Shown: positions 8,107 to 17,422 of the stretch, piece after piece | Layout of the letters: each line of letters opens with the position of its first letter | Numbering within the stretch: the stretch's first letter is position 1 | The notes under the pieces: model-generated | Told to the model about the DNA's origin: nothing | The model's database searches: none | What the model saw: only the letters and a program-made list of their open reading frames with translations | Program-made: the position numbers and the translations under genes | NCBI GenBank assembly: GCA_937991945.1 | Contig: CALKLO010000042.1 | Span: 1 to 51,324, forward strand | Direction of reading: 5' to 3' | Length of the DNA: 51,324 bases | Source: an uncultured Granulosicoccus sp. | GTDB taxonomy: Bacteria > Pseudomonadota > Gammaproteobacteria > Granulosicoccales > Granulosicoccaceae

Positions 8107-10125
8107 TTGGTTAATAGTCATGAAAATTCAAAAGGTCTAAGAAAAGTGGGTTATCAGCTAGGTCTAGACACCGGTGGTACGTACACCGATGCAGTGATAG
8201 TGGACGATGCATTAAACGTGCTTGCCAGCGCGAAGTCGTTGACTACCCACGACAACCTGATTGAGGGCTTAAGAGGAGCAGTTGAGGGCCTTCTTGATAA
8301 ACCGGCAATGTCTGACATCACCCTTGTTTCATTGTCGACCACATTGGCCACCAATGCCTTAGTGGAAGGTCGTGGACGTTCGGTCGCTTTGGTGCTCATC
8401 GGTTTTTCGCCATCGCAAATGCAGCGTGCGAATTTAGGTGAAGCATTAGCTGGAGATCCGCACGTGTTCATCAGTGGTGGACATGATGCAGGCGGTCGAT
8501 CACTATGCGATCCTGACGTGAACGCCTGTACGGAGTTCGTCAATCGCGTGAATGATACAGTCGATGCGTATGCTGTCTCGGGCGTTTTTGCGGTTCGAAA
8601 TCCTGAGCATGAAAATCGTATTCGAGACTTAATCGCAGAATTAACGGGGAAACCTGTGACCTGTGGCCACCACCTTAGCTCAGGCTTAGACGCTCCGCGC
8701 AGGGCATTAACAGCGTTATTAAACGCACGTTTAATTCCTATGATTGGTTCTCTACTGGATGCCGCTAAGGGATTGTTATCGGAGCACAATATAACCGCAC
8801 CCCTTATGGTCGTTAAGGGTGACGGGTCTTTAATCAGCGATGTGATGGCCACGCAATACCCAGTGGAGACTATTCTCAGCGGGCCAGCCGCAAGTGTTGT
8901 CGGGGCGCAATTTTTATGTAAGCACCCAACCGTGTTGGTCTCAGATATGGGGGGTACAACCACCGATGTTGCATTAATTCGCGATGGCCAGCCGCGGCTT
9001 AATCCTGATGGCGCAACGGTAGGTGGTTGGAGAACGATGGTTAAAGCGGTCGATGTTCGAACCTACGGCTTGGGTGGTGATAGTGCCATTAGGTTCGACA
9101 GAAATACCCATAAATTTACAGCTGGGCCTCATCGAGTGGTGCCATTGAGCTTACTCATGAAGCAGCATCCAGAACTGATTGCTGATTTAGAGGCCCAGCT
9201 GGCCCTCCCATTTAGTACAACTCATAGCGCACAATTTGTGATGACTCATGGTCCTCTGGCAACGGATCTCTCACTTCAACAACGCGAGTTGTACGAACGA
9301 ATCTGTGAAGGCCCAATCGCTATACAAACCTTATTTAGCGATCAAACGTTAGAGCGAGCCCTGAGTAAGTTAGAGCAGCGGGGTGTTGTTCTTAGGTCAG
9401 GTTTTACACCCAGTGATGCCTGTCATGTGTTGGGTGTGCAGTCTGATTGGGAGCTGCGTGGAGCTCAACTTGGCGCTGCATTGATGATGCGGTATTCGGC
9501 TGCAAATCTAGGTCGTGAATTCAACAACGATGAGGAGTTTGCATCGTCTGTTATGCGATTAGTATCAGAGCAAACAGCCATGGTATTACTAGATACGGTT
9601 GCAGCATGTGATGAAAGTACGGAGGCATTCAATGAGTCTCAACTACAGCTGGTTAGTCGATCGTTAAATAAAAACACCAAGAGTTTGTTTCAGTTACAAG
9701 CCAAGCTTGATGTGCCCATCGTTGGATTAGGTGCACCCGCTGCTAGTTATTACCAGCTGGCTGGAGAGCTACTCGGCACTGAAGTTGTTCTGCCAACCTA
9801 TGCCCATGTTGCTAATGCGCTTGGGGCGGTGGTTGGAACCATTCGCCAAGAGCAGGTCATATCCATCGCACCGGCAGGTGGGAAACGGGTCAGTGTGTTG
9901 TTTCCGGATGGCCCCATGGATTTTGATGATTTAGAGGAGGGCGTCGCGGCGGCTCAAAGCCTGTGTGAAAGTCTTGCGACGAGTAAGGCGCAAGCAGCAG
10001 GTGCTCACACGTTAACGATCTCATTTGATCGGCAGGATACGGCTGTGAAAGACGGCGATCAAAGTGTGTTTTTTGAAAGCCGAATTACCGCTGTAGCAAC
10101 GGGTCGACCAGCGAATTCAGTCTAA
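8107..10125 (+). CDS. Hydantoinase/oxoprolinase family protein, subunit A type
   Basis: A 672-residue protein with two actin-like ATP-binding glycine loops: LDTGGTYTDAVI at about residues 19-30 and VSDMGGTTTDVALI near residue 280. These are the marks of the HyuA half of 5-oxoprolinases, N-methylhydantoinases and acetone/acetophenone carboxylases, which use ATP to activate a carbonyl or lactam. Length is normal for HyuA. No HyuB subunit follows, so the substrate cannot be assigned; the next gene is the convergent lpd. The only early start is TTG at 8107; a GTG at 8146 after AAGAAAA would begin just before the conserved region and is a reasonable alternative. It is transcribed alone, divergent from pilE. 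Confidence 0.8.
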   Translation: MVNSHENSKGLRKVGYQLGLDTGGTYTDAVIVDDALNVLASAKSLTTHDNLIEGLRGAVEGLLDKPAMSDITLVSLSTTLATNALVEGRGRSVALVLIGFSPSQMQRANLGEALAGDPHVFISGGHDAGGRSLCDPDVNACTEFVNRVNDTVDAYAVSGVFAVRNPEHENRIRDLIAELTGKPVTCGHHLSSGLDAPRRALTALLNARLIPMIGSLLDAAKGLLSEHNITAPLMVVKGDGSLISDVMATQYPVETILSGPAASVVGAQFLCKHPTVLVSDMGGTTTDVALIRDGQPRLNPDGATVGGWRTMVKAVDVRTYGLGGDSAIRFDRNTHKFTAGPHRVVPLSLLMKQHPELIADLEAQLALPFSTTHSAQFVMTHGPLATDLSLQQRELYERICEGPIAIQTLFSDQTLERALSKLEQRGVVLRSGFTPSDACHVLGVQSDWELRGAQLGAALMMRYSAANLGREFNNDEEFASSVMRLVSEQTAMVLLDTVAACDESTEAFNESQLQLVSRSLNKNTKSLFQLQAKLDVPIVGLGAPAASYYQLAGELLGTEVVLPTYAHVANALGAVVGTIRQEQVISIAPAGGKRVSVLFPDGPMDFDDLEEGVAAAQSLCESLATSKAQAAGAHTLTISFDRQDTAVKDGDQSVFFESRITAVATGRPANSV

Positions 10126-10160
10126 GACCAATTAGCTAAGGCCCGACAACGTTAAGACTC

Positions 10161-10199
10161 GGCGGTAGCGACTACTGGCTATCAGTAGTCACTACCGCC
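10161..10199. terminator. Strong bidirectional hairpin between hyuA-like gene and lpd
   Basis: GGCGGTAG, GACTACTG, a GCTAT loop, CAGTAGTC and CTACCGCC form a 16-bp stem with one C/A mismatch. It sits between two convergent genes, 35 bases after one stop and 10 from the other. There is no T-tract on either side, so a bidirectional terminator or 3'-end stabiliser is the likely role. Confidence 0.65.
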
Positions 10200-10209
10200 A
10201 CAAACGCTA

Positions 10210-11985
10210 TTAGCGTTTTGGTGCGTAAATGTCAGTGACCGTACCTTCAGCCACTTCAGCTGCGAAGTTAAAGGTCTCTGACAAAGTAGGGTGAGGATGA
10301 ACAGTAAGAGCGATATCTTCAATGTCTGCCCCCATCTCTAGTGCTAACACGGCTTCCGCAATTAATTCACCGGCGTTAGGACCGACCATACCCGCACCCA
10401 AGATTTGCTTGGTCTCAGGGTCGTATATGATTTTCGTCATGCCTTCGCTGCGTCCCATGCTCAAAGAACGACCGCTTGCCGCCCAAGGAAAAGCGCCTTT
10501 GGCCACTTTAATACCTTGTTCTTTAGCAGCAGTTTCAGTTAAACCCATCCAAGCAACTTCGGGGTCTGTGTATGCAACGGATGGGATAGTCTTCGCATCA
10601 AAATAAGACTTCATACCCGATGCAACTTCCGCTGCGATTTTGCCTTCATGTGTTGCTTTGTGTGCAAGCATTGGCTGCCCAACGATATCTCCGATGGAGA
10701 AAATATGATCCACGTTGGTTTTTTGCTGAGAATCAGCGGGAATAAAGCCTCGCTCATCAACATGAACACCTGCCACATCAGCGGCAATCTCACGGCCATT
10801 AGGGCTACGTCCAACTGCCAGTAATACGCGGTCGAAGGTGTCATTCTCAGGTGCTTTACCCCCTTCAAAATTCACCGATAAACCTGCCTCTGTCGATGTC
10901 ATTCCGGTGACTTTGGAACCTAAGAAAATGTTTTCAAAGTCTGCTCGTAAGCGTTTTTCAAGCGGGCGAACTAAGTCTCTGTCACAGCCAGGCATGAGTC
11001 CTTCGGACAATTCCACAACCGTCACTTTGGAGCCTAAGCCTGCGTAAACACAGCCCATTTCTAAACCGATAATGCCACCCCCGATTACCAGTAATCGGTC
11101 CGGAATATCTGCAAGCTCTAGAGCTCCAGTAGAATCCATAAGGCGAGGGTCGTCGTACGGGAAGCCCGGTATACGAATACTCTTTGAGCCAGCAGCGATG
11201 ACTGCATGCTTGAATCCAACCGTACGAACACCGTTGCCGTCATCGGTAATGCTGAGTGTATGAGTTGATGTGAACGTGGCTTTACCATGAGCAACGGTGA
11301 CATTACGTTGCTTTGCCAGCCCTGACAGCCCACTGGTTAGTTTGCCGATAACATCTTCTTTAAAACCGCGCAGTTTATCGATATCGATTTTTGGCTCACC
11401 AAAGGTTACGCCGTGAGCTCCCATGTCGCGAGTTTCTTGAATGATCGCAGCCGTATGCAGAAGCGCTTTAGACGGTATGCAGCCGACATTGAGACAAACA
11501 CCACCCAAGATAGGGTAGCGCTCAATCAAAAGAACCTTAAGGCCTAAGTCAGCCGCTCTAAAGGCCGACGTATAGCCTCCAGGGCCTGCACCGATTACAA
11601 CAAAGTCGTACTGCTCGTCTGCTGAGTTAGCATCTCCAGGCGCTACAGCTGCCGCAGCGGCTGCGGTATCAGGCTTAGCTTCTGGTGCAGCAACGGCTGC
11701 GGGTGATTCGGTAGTCGGGTTGGTGGTAGATTCGCCGCTTGTTGCAGCAACATCGATAACCAGCAAATCACTACCTTCAGCGATACGATCTCCTGTTTTG
11801 ACAATTACAGAGGTAACCACTCCAGCGACGGGTGCAGGAATTTCCATGCTCGCCTTGTCACTTTCAACCGTGACTAAGGAGTCTTCAGGTGCAACTGTGT
11901 CGCCCACGGAGACAAGTACTTCGATAACTTCAACGTCGTTAACGTCACCGATATCCGGGACTTTGATTGTTTGTAATTCACTCAT
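10210..11985 (-). CDS. lpd: Dihydrolipoyl dehydrogenase (E3) of pyruvate dehydrogenase, with N-terminal lipoyl domain
   Basis: A 591-residue flavoprotein that reoxidises dihydrolipoamide with NAD as acceptor. Residues 1-80 form a lipoyl domain with the modified lysine K44 in ESDKASME. An Ala/Pro-rich linker follows, then the FAD site VVIGAGPGGYTSAFRA, the redox-active disulfide GGVCLNVGCIPSK, the NAD site VIGGGIIGLEMG, and the C-terminal HPHPTLSE with the catalytic histidine. A fused lipoyl domain is known in E3 of several bacteria, such as Neisseria and Alcaligenes. The gene follows aceF by three bases and is the last of the aceE-aceF-lpd operon. The convergent side ends in a strong hairpin. 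Confidence 0.95.
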   Translation of the reverse strand: MSELQTIKVPDIGDVNDVEVIEVLVSVGDTVAPEDSLVTVESDKASMEIPAPVAGVVTSVIVKTGDRIAEGSDLLVIDVAATSGESTTNPTTESPAAVAAPEAKPDTAAAAAAVAPGDANSADEQYDFVVIGAGPGGYTSAFRAADLGLKVLLIERYPILGGVCLNVGCIPSKALLHTAAIIQETRDMGAHGVTFGEPKIDIDKLRGFKEDVIGKLTSGLSGLAKQRNVTVAHGKATFTSTHTLSITDDGNGVRTVGFKHAVIAAGSKSIRIPGFPYDDPRLMDSTGALELADIPDRLLVIGGGIIGLEMGCVYAGLGSKVTVVELSEGLMPGCDRDLVRPLEKRLRADFENIFLGSKVTGMTSTEAGLSVNFEGGKAPENDTFDRVLLAVGRSPNGREIAADVAGVHVDERGFIPADSQQKTNVDHIFSIGDIVGQPMLAHKATHEGKIAAEVASGMKSYFDAKTIPSVAYTDPEVAWMGLTETAAKEQGIKVAKGAFPWAASGRSLSMGRSEGMTKIIYDPETKQILGAGMVGPNAGELIAEAVLALEMGADIEDIALTVHPHPTLSETFNFAAEVAEGTVTDIYAPKR

Positions 11986-11988
11986 GAT

Positions 11989-13377
11989 CTATAAGCTCAA
12001 CCTGCGGATATCACTAATTTCTTTAATGTACTGAGCCATGAACCTAGCGGCGTCAGCTCCGTCGACTACTCGATGGTCGTAAGTCAAATCCAATGGACAC
12101 ATAAGTCGAGGTATAAACGTAGAGCCATCCCAAACCGGTTGCATGCTAGCGCGAGTGATGCCCAGAATGGCCACCTCAGGTGGATTGACGATAGGAGTAA
12201 AGGCTGTACCACCAATTCCACCAAGACTAGATATAGTCATGCTGGCACCCTGCATTTCATCAGGCTTCAGTTTTTTCGCTCGGGCTCTTGCGCTCATGTC
12301 TGACATTTCAACTGCTAGTTCAGAGATGCTCTTTTTGTCCACATCACGGAACACAGGCACAACAAGTCCGTTAGGTGTATCCACGGCAATACCGATATGA
12401 AAATATTTTTTATAAAATAATGCTTCACCGTCGGCAGACAGGGAGCTGTTTACTTTTGGAAAGGCTTTGAGCGTTTTAGCGAGCGCCTTCATATGGAAAG
12501 CTAACCCAGTGATCTTAGGATCGCCTTCTTTGGATTCGCTTTTTAGCTGCTTACGAAAAGCTTCCATCTCGGTGATATCTGCCGAATCGTGATGGGTCAC
12601 CATGGGTAAGTTTAGCCAAGCGCGATGAAGATTCGCCGCACTAATCTTATTGATTCTTCCTAACTCAACGCGTTCAATTTCTCCGAATTTTGAGAAATCA
12701 ACGTCTGGAATAGGCGGTATACCTGAACCACCCCCAGAGAATCCAGCGCCGCTTGAACCATAGTTCGAGCTCATACCTTCCATGGCTTGTTTTATAAATG
12801 CCATGACATCGGTTTTTACGATGCGATTCTTAGGACCTGAGCCTTGAACGAGCGATAGGTCAGCACCGAGTTCACGCGCGTAACGCCTTACCCCAGGACT
12901 TGCATGGGCCAGACGAATGTTGTCATCTTTAATGTGTGCGGTTGGAGATGCACTTTTGTTTAAAGAAGATTTTGCGTTGTTCGGGGTACCGCCAGCTGCT
13001 GCTGGGGCACTTGAACTGGCAGGTGCTGGTGGTGCAACAGGCGCTACCTCAGAGGGTGCTGCAGCGTCGGCCGGTGCTTCTTCTGCCGGTGCTTCATCAG
13101 CGGCAGGTGAGGCTGCGACGCTTGCAGCGCTCATCTTACCAATGACATCGCCTGCGTTAACTGAGTCACCGACTGAGATAGTTAAGGATTCGATGACACC
13201 GGCAGCTGATGCCGGTATCTCCATGCTTGCCTTGTCACTTTCTAACGTGACTAGGGAATCATCGACGCTGACGGAATCACCGACAGCGACGAGTATTTCG
13301 ATGACTTCAACGTTTTCCGAATCGCCTATGTCAGGTACGACAATATCGACGCTTGGGGTGTTTTCTGATTGACTCAT
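11989..13377 (-). CDS. aceF: Dihydrolipoyllysine-residue acetyltransferase (E2) of pyruvate dehydrogenase
   Basis: A 462-residue E2 core of the pyruvate dehydrogenase complex, transferring acetyl from lipoyl to CoA. It has a single lipoyl domain with K49 in ESDKAS, an Ala/Pro-rich flexible linker at about residues 86-130, a peripheral-subunit-binding domain (SPGVRRYARELGADL) at about 160-195, and the catalytic acyltransferase domain with YDHRVVDGADAARF, whose H435 and D439 are the catalytic pair. E. coli AceF has three lipoyl domains; one is common elsewhere, and here a second copy sits on E3. The start ATG has an AGGGG ribosome site. It follows aceE by 11 bases. Confidence 0.95.
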   Translation of the reverse strand: MSQSENTPSVDIVVPDIGDSENVEVIEILVAVGDSVSVDDSLVTLESDKASMEIPASAAGVIESLTISVGDSVNAGDVIGKMSAASVAASPAADEAPAEEAPADAAAPSEVAPVAPPAPASSSAPAAAGGTPNNAKSSLNKSASPTAHIKDDNIRLAHASPGVRRYARELGADLSLVQGSGPKNRIVKTDVMAFIKQAMEGMSSNYGSSGAGFSGGGSGIPPIPDVDFSKFGEIERVELGRINKISAANLHRAWLNLPMVTHHDSADITEMEAFRKQLKSESKEGDPKITGLAFHMKALAKTLKAFPKVNSSLSADGEALFYKKYFHIGIAVDTPNGLVVPVFRDVDKKSISELAVEMSDMSARARAKKLKPDEMQGASMTISSLGGIGGTAFTPIVNPPEVAILGITRASMQPVWDGSTFIPRLMCPLDLTYDHRVVDGADAARFMAQYIKEISDIRRLSL

Positions 13378-13388
13378 AGTGCTACCCC

Positions 13389-16073
13389 TTAAGCTGTGGC
13401 CGGATTTGGCTTATCTGGATCAATACCGTATTGCTGAACAGCTTTAGCAACCGTAACAGTATCCAGTTTTCCATCTTTCGCCAAAGAGTGAAGCGCTGCA
13501 ATAGTGACGTAGCGTCTATCAACTTCAAAGAACTCACGAAGTTTTTCGCGAGTATCCGATCGACCAAAGCCGTCAGTGCCAAGAGCTGTGAACGTAGCAG
13601 GTACATATTCACGTACTTGATCAGAGTAAGTCTTCATGTAGTCAGTGGAGCTCACGACAGGTGAATCGTCTCCGCCGAGAACTTGCGTTATGTAAGGCAG
13701 TCTTGGTTCATCGTTGGGGTGCAGCATGTTCCAGCGCTCCACATCCAATCCATCACGTGCAAGTTCGTTAAAGCTTGTGACGCTATAAATTTCTGCACCG
13801 ATGTTCCATTCTTTTTCAAGCATGGTAGCCGCTTCAATGACTTCTCTTAAGATGGTGCCACCGCCTAATAAACGAACCTTATGCTTAAACTTGGCAGCAG
13901 CCTTCTTGTCACCATCTGCAACCTCTCTAAACTTATAGATACCTTTAATAATGCCTTCTTCCGAACCTTCTGGCATAGCCGGATGTAGGTAGTTTTCGTT
14001 CATGGCGGTGATGTAGAAGTACACGCTTTCGTTATTAGTGAACATGCGTGTCATACCGTTATGAATAATGACGGCCATCTCGTAACCAAAGCATGGGTCG
14101 TAGCTAACGCAGTTAGGGATCGTGTTGGACAGGACGAGTGAGTGCCCGTCTTCGTGTTGAAGTCCTTCACCATTCAACGTTGTGCGTCCCGCTGTACCAC
14201 CGATCATAAATCCGCGAGCGCGCATGTCACCCGCTAACCAAGCTAGATCACCGATACGCTGGAAACCAAACATCGAGTAGTAGATGTAGAAGGGCAGCAT
14301 GTTTACGCCATGCGTAGAGTAAGAGGTCGCAGCAGCGAGCCAGCTCGCCATTGCACCTGCTTCGGTAATACCTTCTTCCAGAATCTGACCACTTTTATCT
14401 TCCTTGTAGTACATGATCTGGTCGCGATCCTGCGGCTCGTATAATTGGCCGACAGAGGAGTAAATTCCTAATTGTCTGAACATACCTTCCATACCGAAGG
14501 TTCTGGCTTCGTCTGGAACGATAGGAACGATGTTTTTACCGATCTTTTTGTCTCTGGTCAAAATGGTGAGCATTCGGACGAAAGACATCGTTGTCGACAT
14601 CTCTCTGTCGCCAGAGCCATCGAGTACCGGCTGGAAAACACTTAATGGTGGGACTTCTAACGGCGCTGCAAACTTCTTGCGCTGAGGTAGGTAGCCACCA
14701 AGCGCTTTTCTGCGTTCCTGCATGTACTTGATTTCAGCACTTTCAGTGTCAGGCAGAATGTATTCGTAGTTCTTGACTTGCTCATCGGTTAAATCGAGGC
14801 CGAATCTGTCACGCATTTTCAGCAATGACTCAAGATCCATCTTCTTTTGCTGGTGCGTGGCGTTGGTGCCTTCACCGGATTCGCCAAGGCCGTAACCTTT
14901 GACTGTTTTCACCAAGATAACGGTAGGTTGGTCTTTGTGTTCTACCGCTTGCTTATAGGCCGCGTATAGCTTGTGAGGATCGTGACCACCACGGTTTAGA
15001 CGCCAGATGTCTTCGTCAGTTAGGTTGGCGACCAAGGCTTTTGTTTCTGGGTACTTGCCGAAGAAATGCTCACGCGTGTAAGCACCGCCTTTGGCTTTAC
15101 AGTTTTGGTATTCACCATCCACTGTTTCCATCATGAGCTGCATTAACTTTCCAGACTTGTCACGAGCCAGTAGAGGATCCCAATAAGAACCCCAGATGAC
15201 CTTGATAACATTCCAGCCAGCACCTCGGAAGACGCCTTCAAACTCTTGAATGATTTTGCTGTTACCACGCACTGGACCATCAAGTCGTTGAAGGTTGCAG
15301 TTGATGACAAAATTCAGGTTGTCGAGTTTTTCACGACCCGCAAGTGAAATGGCGCCGAGTGATTCAGGCTCATCCATTTCGCCATCGCCGAGAAATGACC
15401 AGATTTGGCGATTGTCGGTTTTGGCTAAGCTGCGATCCTGAAGGTATTTCATGAAGCGCGCTTGGTAGATGGAGGTGAGTGAACACCAGCCCATCGATAC
15501 CGTTGGGAACTGCCAGTAGTCAGGCATCAACCAAGGGTGAGGGTATGAGGAGAGTCCATCGCCATCGACTTCGCGGCGAAACTTGTCAAGATCGTCTGTC
15601 GTCAGGCGGCCTTCCATGAATGAACGTGCGTAGATGCCAGGTGAGCAATGCCCCTGCATCATGACCACGTCACCGCCATGATCGGGTGTCGGTGCATGGA
15701 AAAAATGGTTGAATCCGACATCGTAGAGTGTCGCAGCTGATGCAAAACTGGCTAGATGACCGCCAAGGCCTGAATCGTCGCGCTGGGCTCGCAGCACCAT
15801 CACGGTGGCATTCCAGCGGATCATTGATCGAAGCCGATGCTCTAGCTCCGAGTCACCTGGGCTTTTGGCTTCTAGGTGCAAGGGGATCGTGTTGACGTAA
15901 GCGGTGCTGGAGTCATAAGGCAGGTTGGCACCGGATCGGCGCGCCTTGTCTATCAGCCGCTCCAACAGAAAATGGGCTCTCTCGGGTCCTTCTTCTTCAA
16001 TTACAGCTTCTAGAGCGTCCAGCCATTCCTGGGTTTCGATCTCATCAGCATCAAGCATCTGGTTTGTAGCCAT
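13389..16073 (-). CDS. aceE: Pyruvate dehydrogenase E1 component, homodimeric type
   Basis: An 894-residue thiamine-diphosphate enzyme that decarboxylates pyruvate and acetylates lipoyl groups of E2. Length and sequence match the single-chain AceE of gammaproteobacteria (887 in E. coli). The cofactor motif GDGEMDEPESLGAISLA followed by NCNLQRLDGPVRGN is intact, as are MQGHCSPGIYARSF and GLQHEDGHS. It is the first gene of aceE-aceF-lpd. A promoter-like element and a palindromic operator candidate lie within the 134 bases upstream. The ATG at 16073 is chosen because the conserved N-terminus MLDADEIETQEWLDAL starts right after it. Confidence 0.96.
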   Translation of the reverse strand: MATNQMLDADEIETQEWLDALEAVIEEEGPERAHFLLERLIDKARRSGANLPYDSSTAYVNTIPLHLEAKSPGDSELEHRLRSMIRWNATVMVLRAQRDDSGLGGHLASFASAATLYDVGFNHFFHAPTPDHGGDVVMMQGHCSPGIYARSFMEGRLTTDDLDKFRREVDGDGLSSYPHPWLMPDYWQFPTVSMGWCSLTSIYQARFMKYLQDRSLAKTDNRQIWSFLGDGEMDEPESLGAISLAGREKLDNLNFVINCNLQRLDGPVRGNSKIIQEFEGVFRGAGWNVIKVIWGSYWDPLLARDKSGKLMQLMMETVDGEYQNCKAKGGAYTREHFFGKYPETKALVANLTDEDIWRLNRGGHDPHKLYAAYKQAVEHKDQPTVILVKTVKGYGLGESGEGTNATHQQKKMDLESLLKMRDRFGLDLTDEQVKNYEYILPDTESAEIKYMQERRKALGGYLPQRKKFAAPLEVPPLSVFQPVLDGSGDREMSTTMSFVRMLTILTRDKKIGKNIVPIVPDEARTFGMEGMFRQLGIYSSVGQLYEPQDRDQIMYYKEDKSGQILEEGITEAGAMASWLAAATSYSTHGVNMLPFYIYYSMFGFQRIGDLAWLAGDMRARGFMIGGTAGRTTLNGEGLQHEDGHSLVLSNTIPNCVSYDPCFGYEMAVIIHNGMTRMFTNNESVYFYITAMNENYLHPAMPEGSEEGIIKGIYKFREVADGDKKAAAKFKHKVRLLGGGTILREVIEAATMLEKEWNIGAEIYSVTSFNELARDGLDVERWNMLHPNDEPRLPYITQVLGGDDSPVVSSTDYMKTYSDQVREYVPATFTALGTDGFGRSDTREKLREFFEVDRRYVTIAALHSLAKDGKLDTVTVAKAVQQYGIDPDKPNPATA

Positions 16074-16092
16074 GTCGTCGTCTTGTCTTCCC

Positions 16093-16104
16093 TTGGTTTA
16101 CCAA
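16093..16104. promoter_or_regulatory. Candidate operator for aceE operon
   Basis: TTGGT-TT-ACCAA is a perfect inverted repeat 20 bases upstream of the aceE start. The arms match the half-sites of the PdhR operator of E. coli (ATTGGT and ACCAAT), but the spacer here is two bases instead of three. It falls just downstream of the predicted transcription start, the same place as PdhR in E. coli. No regulator gene is in the window. Confidence 0.4.
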
Positions 16105-16121
16105 TGAACTATGGTACTAGT

Positions 16122-16150
16122 TTATTAAGAGCCTACACAGCTCGTGCCAA
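16122..16150 (-). promoter_or_regulatory. Putative sigma-70 promoter of aceE
   Basis: On the minus strand TTGGCA is followed by a 17-base spacer and TAATAA. The -35 box matches five of six consensus bases; the -10 box is poor (three of six). It overlaps a near-palindrome at 16141-16158 centred on GTGCC-AA-GGCAC. Read by eye only. Confidence 0.35.
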
Positions 16151-16207
16151 GGCACAAGTGTATAGACATCATCGCAACGGGTTATTTTTCAATATCCGTT
16201 AAGACCG

Positions 16208-17422
16208 TTACTGATTTGATTTGTTCGTGGCAAACCAGTTGGCAATTAATTGACGCTCTTCATCAGTCATACCCGTCAAATTACCGATGGGCATGGCTCG
16301 AGTGACAACGCTTTGTCGGTGGATAGCGCCGGCTTGAGCGGCCACTGAATCGGCGTCATTAAATTTGATTCCTGCAGGTGCGGCTGCAAAACCCGGATGT
16401 GTCGGTTCATCGTGATGGCAAGACGCACAGCGGGCTTCAACAATGGTGTACACCTCTGTCAGCGTGGGTACAACCGTTGTCGCATTGCTTTGATTAGTGC
16501 TTTTGGCCGAAGGCTGTCTGGGGGCTAAAGCCACGATGATACCGACAAGAAGTAACACTGCCGTGATCATAGGAATAGGCGAGGGTTTGCCGAAGTGCGC
16601 CTTAACGAAATGAACCCTTATCAGTGCGCCAACCAATGACATAGCGATCAGGATGAGCCAGTTATATTCGTGCGCGTAGGTCATGCTGTAATGGTTACTA
16701 ATCATGACGAACAACACGGGCAGGGTGAAATAGGTGTTGTGAACAGAGCGCTGTTTGGCGGTGATGCCGTGTATCGGGTCGGGCACTCTGCCTTGTTCTT
16801 TGGCAGCGACGAGGTCTCGTTGCCCCGGCATAATGATAAAAAACACATTGGCCACCATGATGGTGCCGAGCATAGCTCCAAAGTGAAGGTAGGCTCCCCG
16901 GCCACTAAACACCTGGCAAAGCGCCCATGCGGCAAAGCTCAGCACGACAAGCAGCGCGAGCGCCATCAGGTTTTCTTTTTGCCCAATCGCTGATTTACAC
17001 AATTGGTCGTAGATCAGCCAACCTCCAGCGAGTGTGAACATGCCGATACCGATAGCGACAGGCTTCGACAAATTCATGACGCTGGGGTCTATAAGGTAGA
17101 TTTCCGCTTGGTACCAATAAATAAGGGCTAACAGAAACGCACCCGTAATGAAGGTGGTGTAAGCCTCCCATTTGAACCAATGCAGAGTGTCTGGAAGTTC
17201 AGGAGGCGCAACCTTGTATTTTTGTGACTGATAAAAGCCTCCACCGTGCACTGCCCAGAGTTCACCGCCGACACCTTTGTCGGTATCCTGCGCAAGCTTG
17301 GGTGGCTGCAAGTGATTATCTAGCCAGACAAAATAGAAGGAAGCACCGATCCAGGCAATACCCGTTATGAGATGGGCCCATCTACCAATCAGATTTAGCC
17401 ATTCAAGTAGGTAAGCTTCCAT
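16208..17422 (-). CDS. puuD: Membrane-bound urate hydroxylase PuuD with C-terminal cytochrome c domain
   Basis: A 404-residue protein. It has about seven or eight hydrophobic helices (from GRWAHLITGIAWIGASFYFV to the VLLLVGIIVAL segment near residue 290) and then a small cytochrome c domain with the heme motif CASCH at about residue 330. A downstream methionine in the RAMPIGNLTGM segment could be the sixth heme ligand. This layout, including ELWAVHGGGFYQSQKY, is that of PuuD, which oxidises urate to 5-hydroxyisourate and passes electrons to cytochromes. The family is found in Proteobacteria that lack soluble uricase. It lies alone, divergent from the ureidoglycine aminohydrolase-like gene, which supports a purine-degradation role. 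Downstream hydrolases are not in the window. Confidence 0.88.
   Translation of the reverse strand: MEAYLLEWLNLIGRWAHLITGIAWIGASFYFVWLDNHLQPPKLAQDTDKGVGGELWAVHGGGFYQSQKYKVAPPELPDTLHWFKWEAYTTFITGAFLLALIYWYQAEIYLIDPSVMNLSKPVAIGIGMFTLAGGWLIYDQLCKSAIGQKENLMALALLVVLSFAAWALCQVFSGRGAYLHFGAMLGTIMVANVFFIIMPGQRDLVAAKEQGRVPDPIHGITAKQRSVHNTYFTLPVLFVMISNHYSMTYAHEYNWLILIAMSLVGALIRVHFVKAHFGKPSPIPMITAVLLLVGIIVALAPRQPSAKSTNQSNATTVVPTLTEVYTIVEARCASCHHDEPTHPGFAAAPAGIKFNDADSVAAQAGAIHRQSVVTRAMPIGNLTGMTDEERQLIANWFATNKSNQ

Noticed and set aside
8579-8600. GTTCGAAATCC, resembling a tRNA T-arm
   Set aside because: It lies inside the hydantoinase-like gene, and no acceptor or anticodon arm can be formed around it.
8154-8963. 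269-residue minus-strand ORF within the hydantoinase-like gene
   Set aside because: Fully opposite a conserved family gene with intact motifs; the translated sequence has no recognisable domain.
12917-13372. 151-residue plus-strand ORF opposite the aceF lipoyl and linker region
   Set aside because: It is the complement of an Ala/Pro-rich linker, a usual source of long shadow frames.
16141-16158. GTGCC-AA-GGCAC as a terminator of puuD
   Set aside because: The loop would be two bases, too short for a hairpin; it is better viewed as an operator-like palindrome and is mentioned under the aceE promoter.
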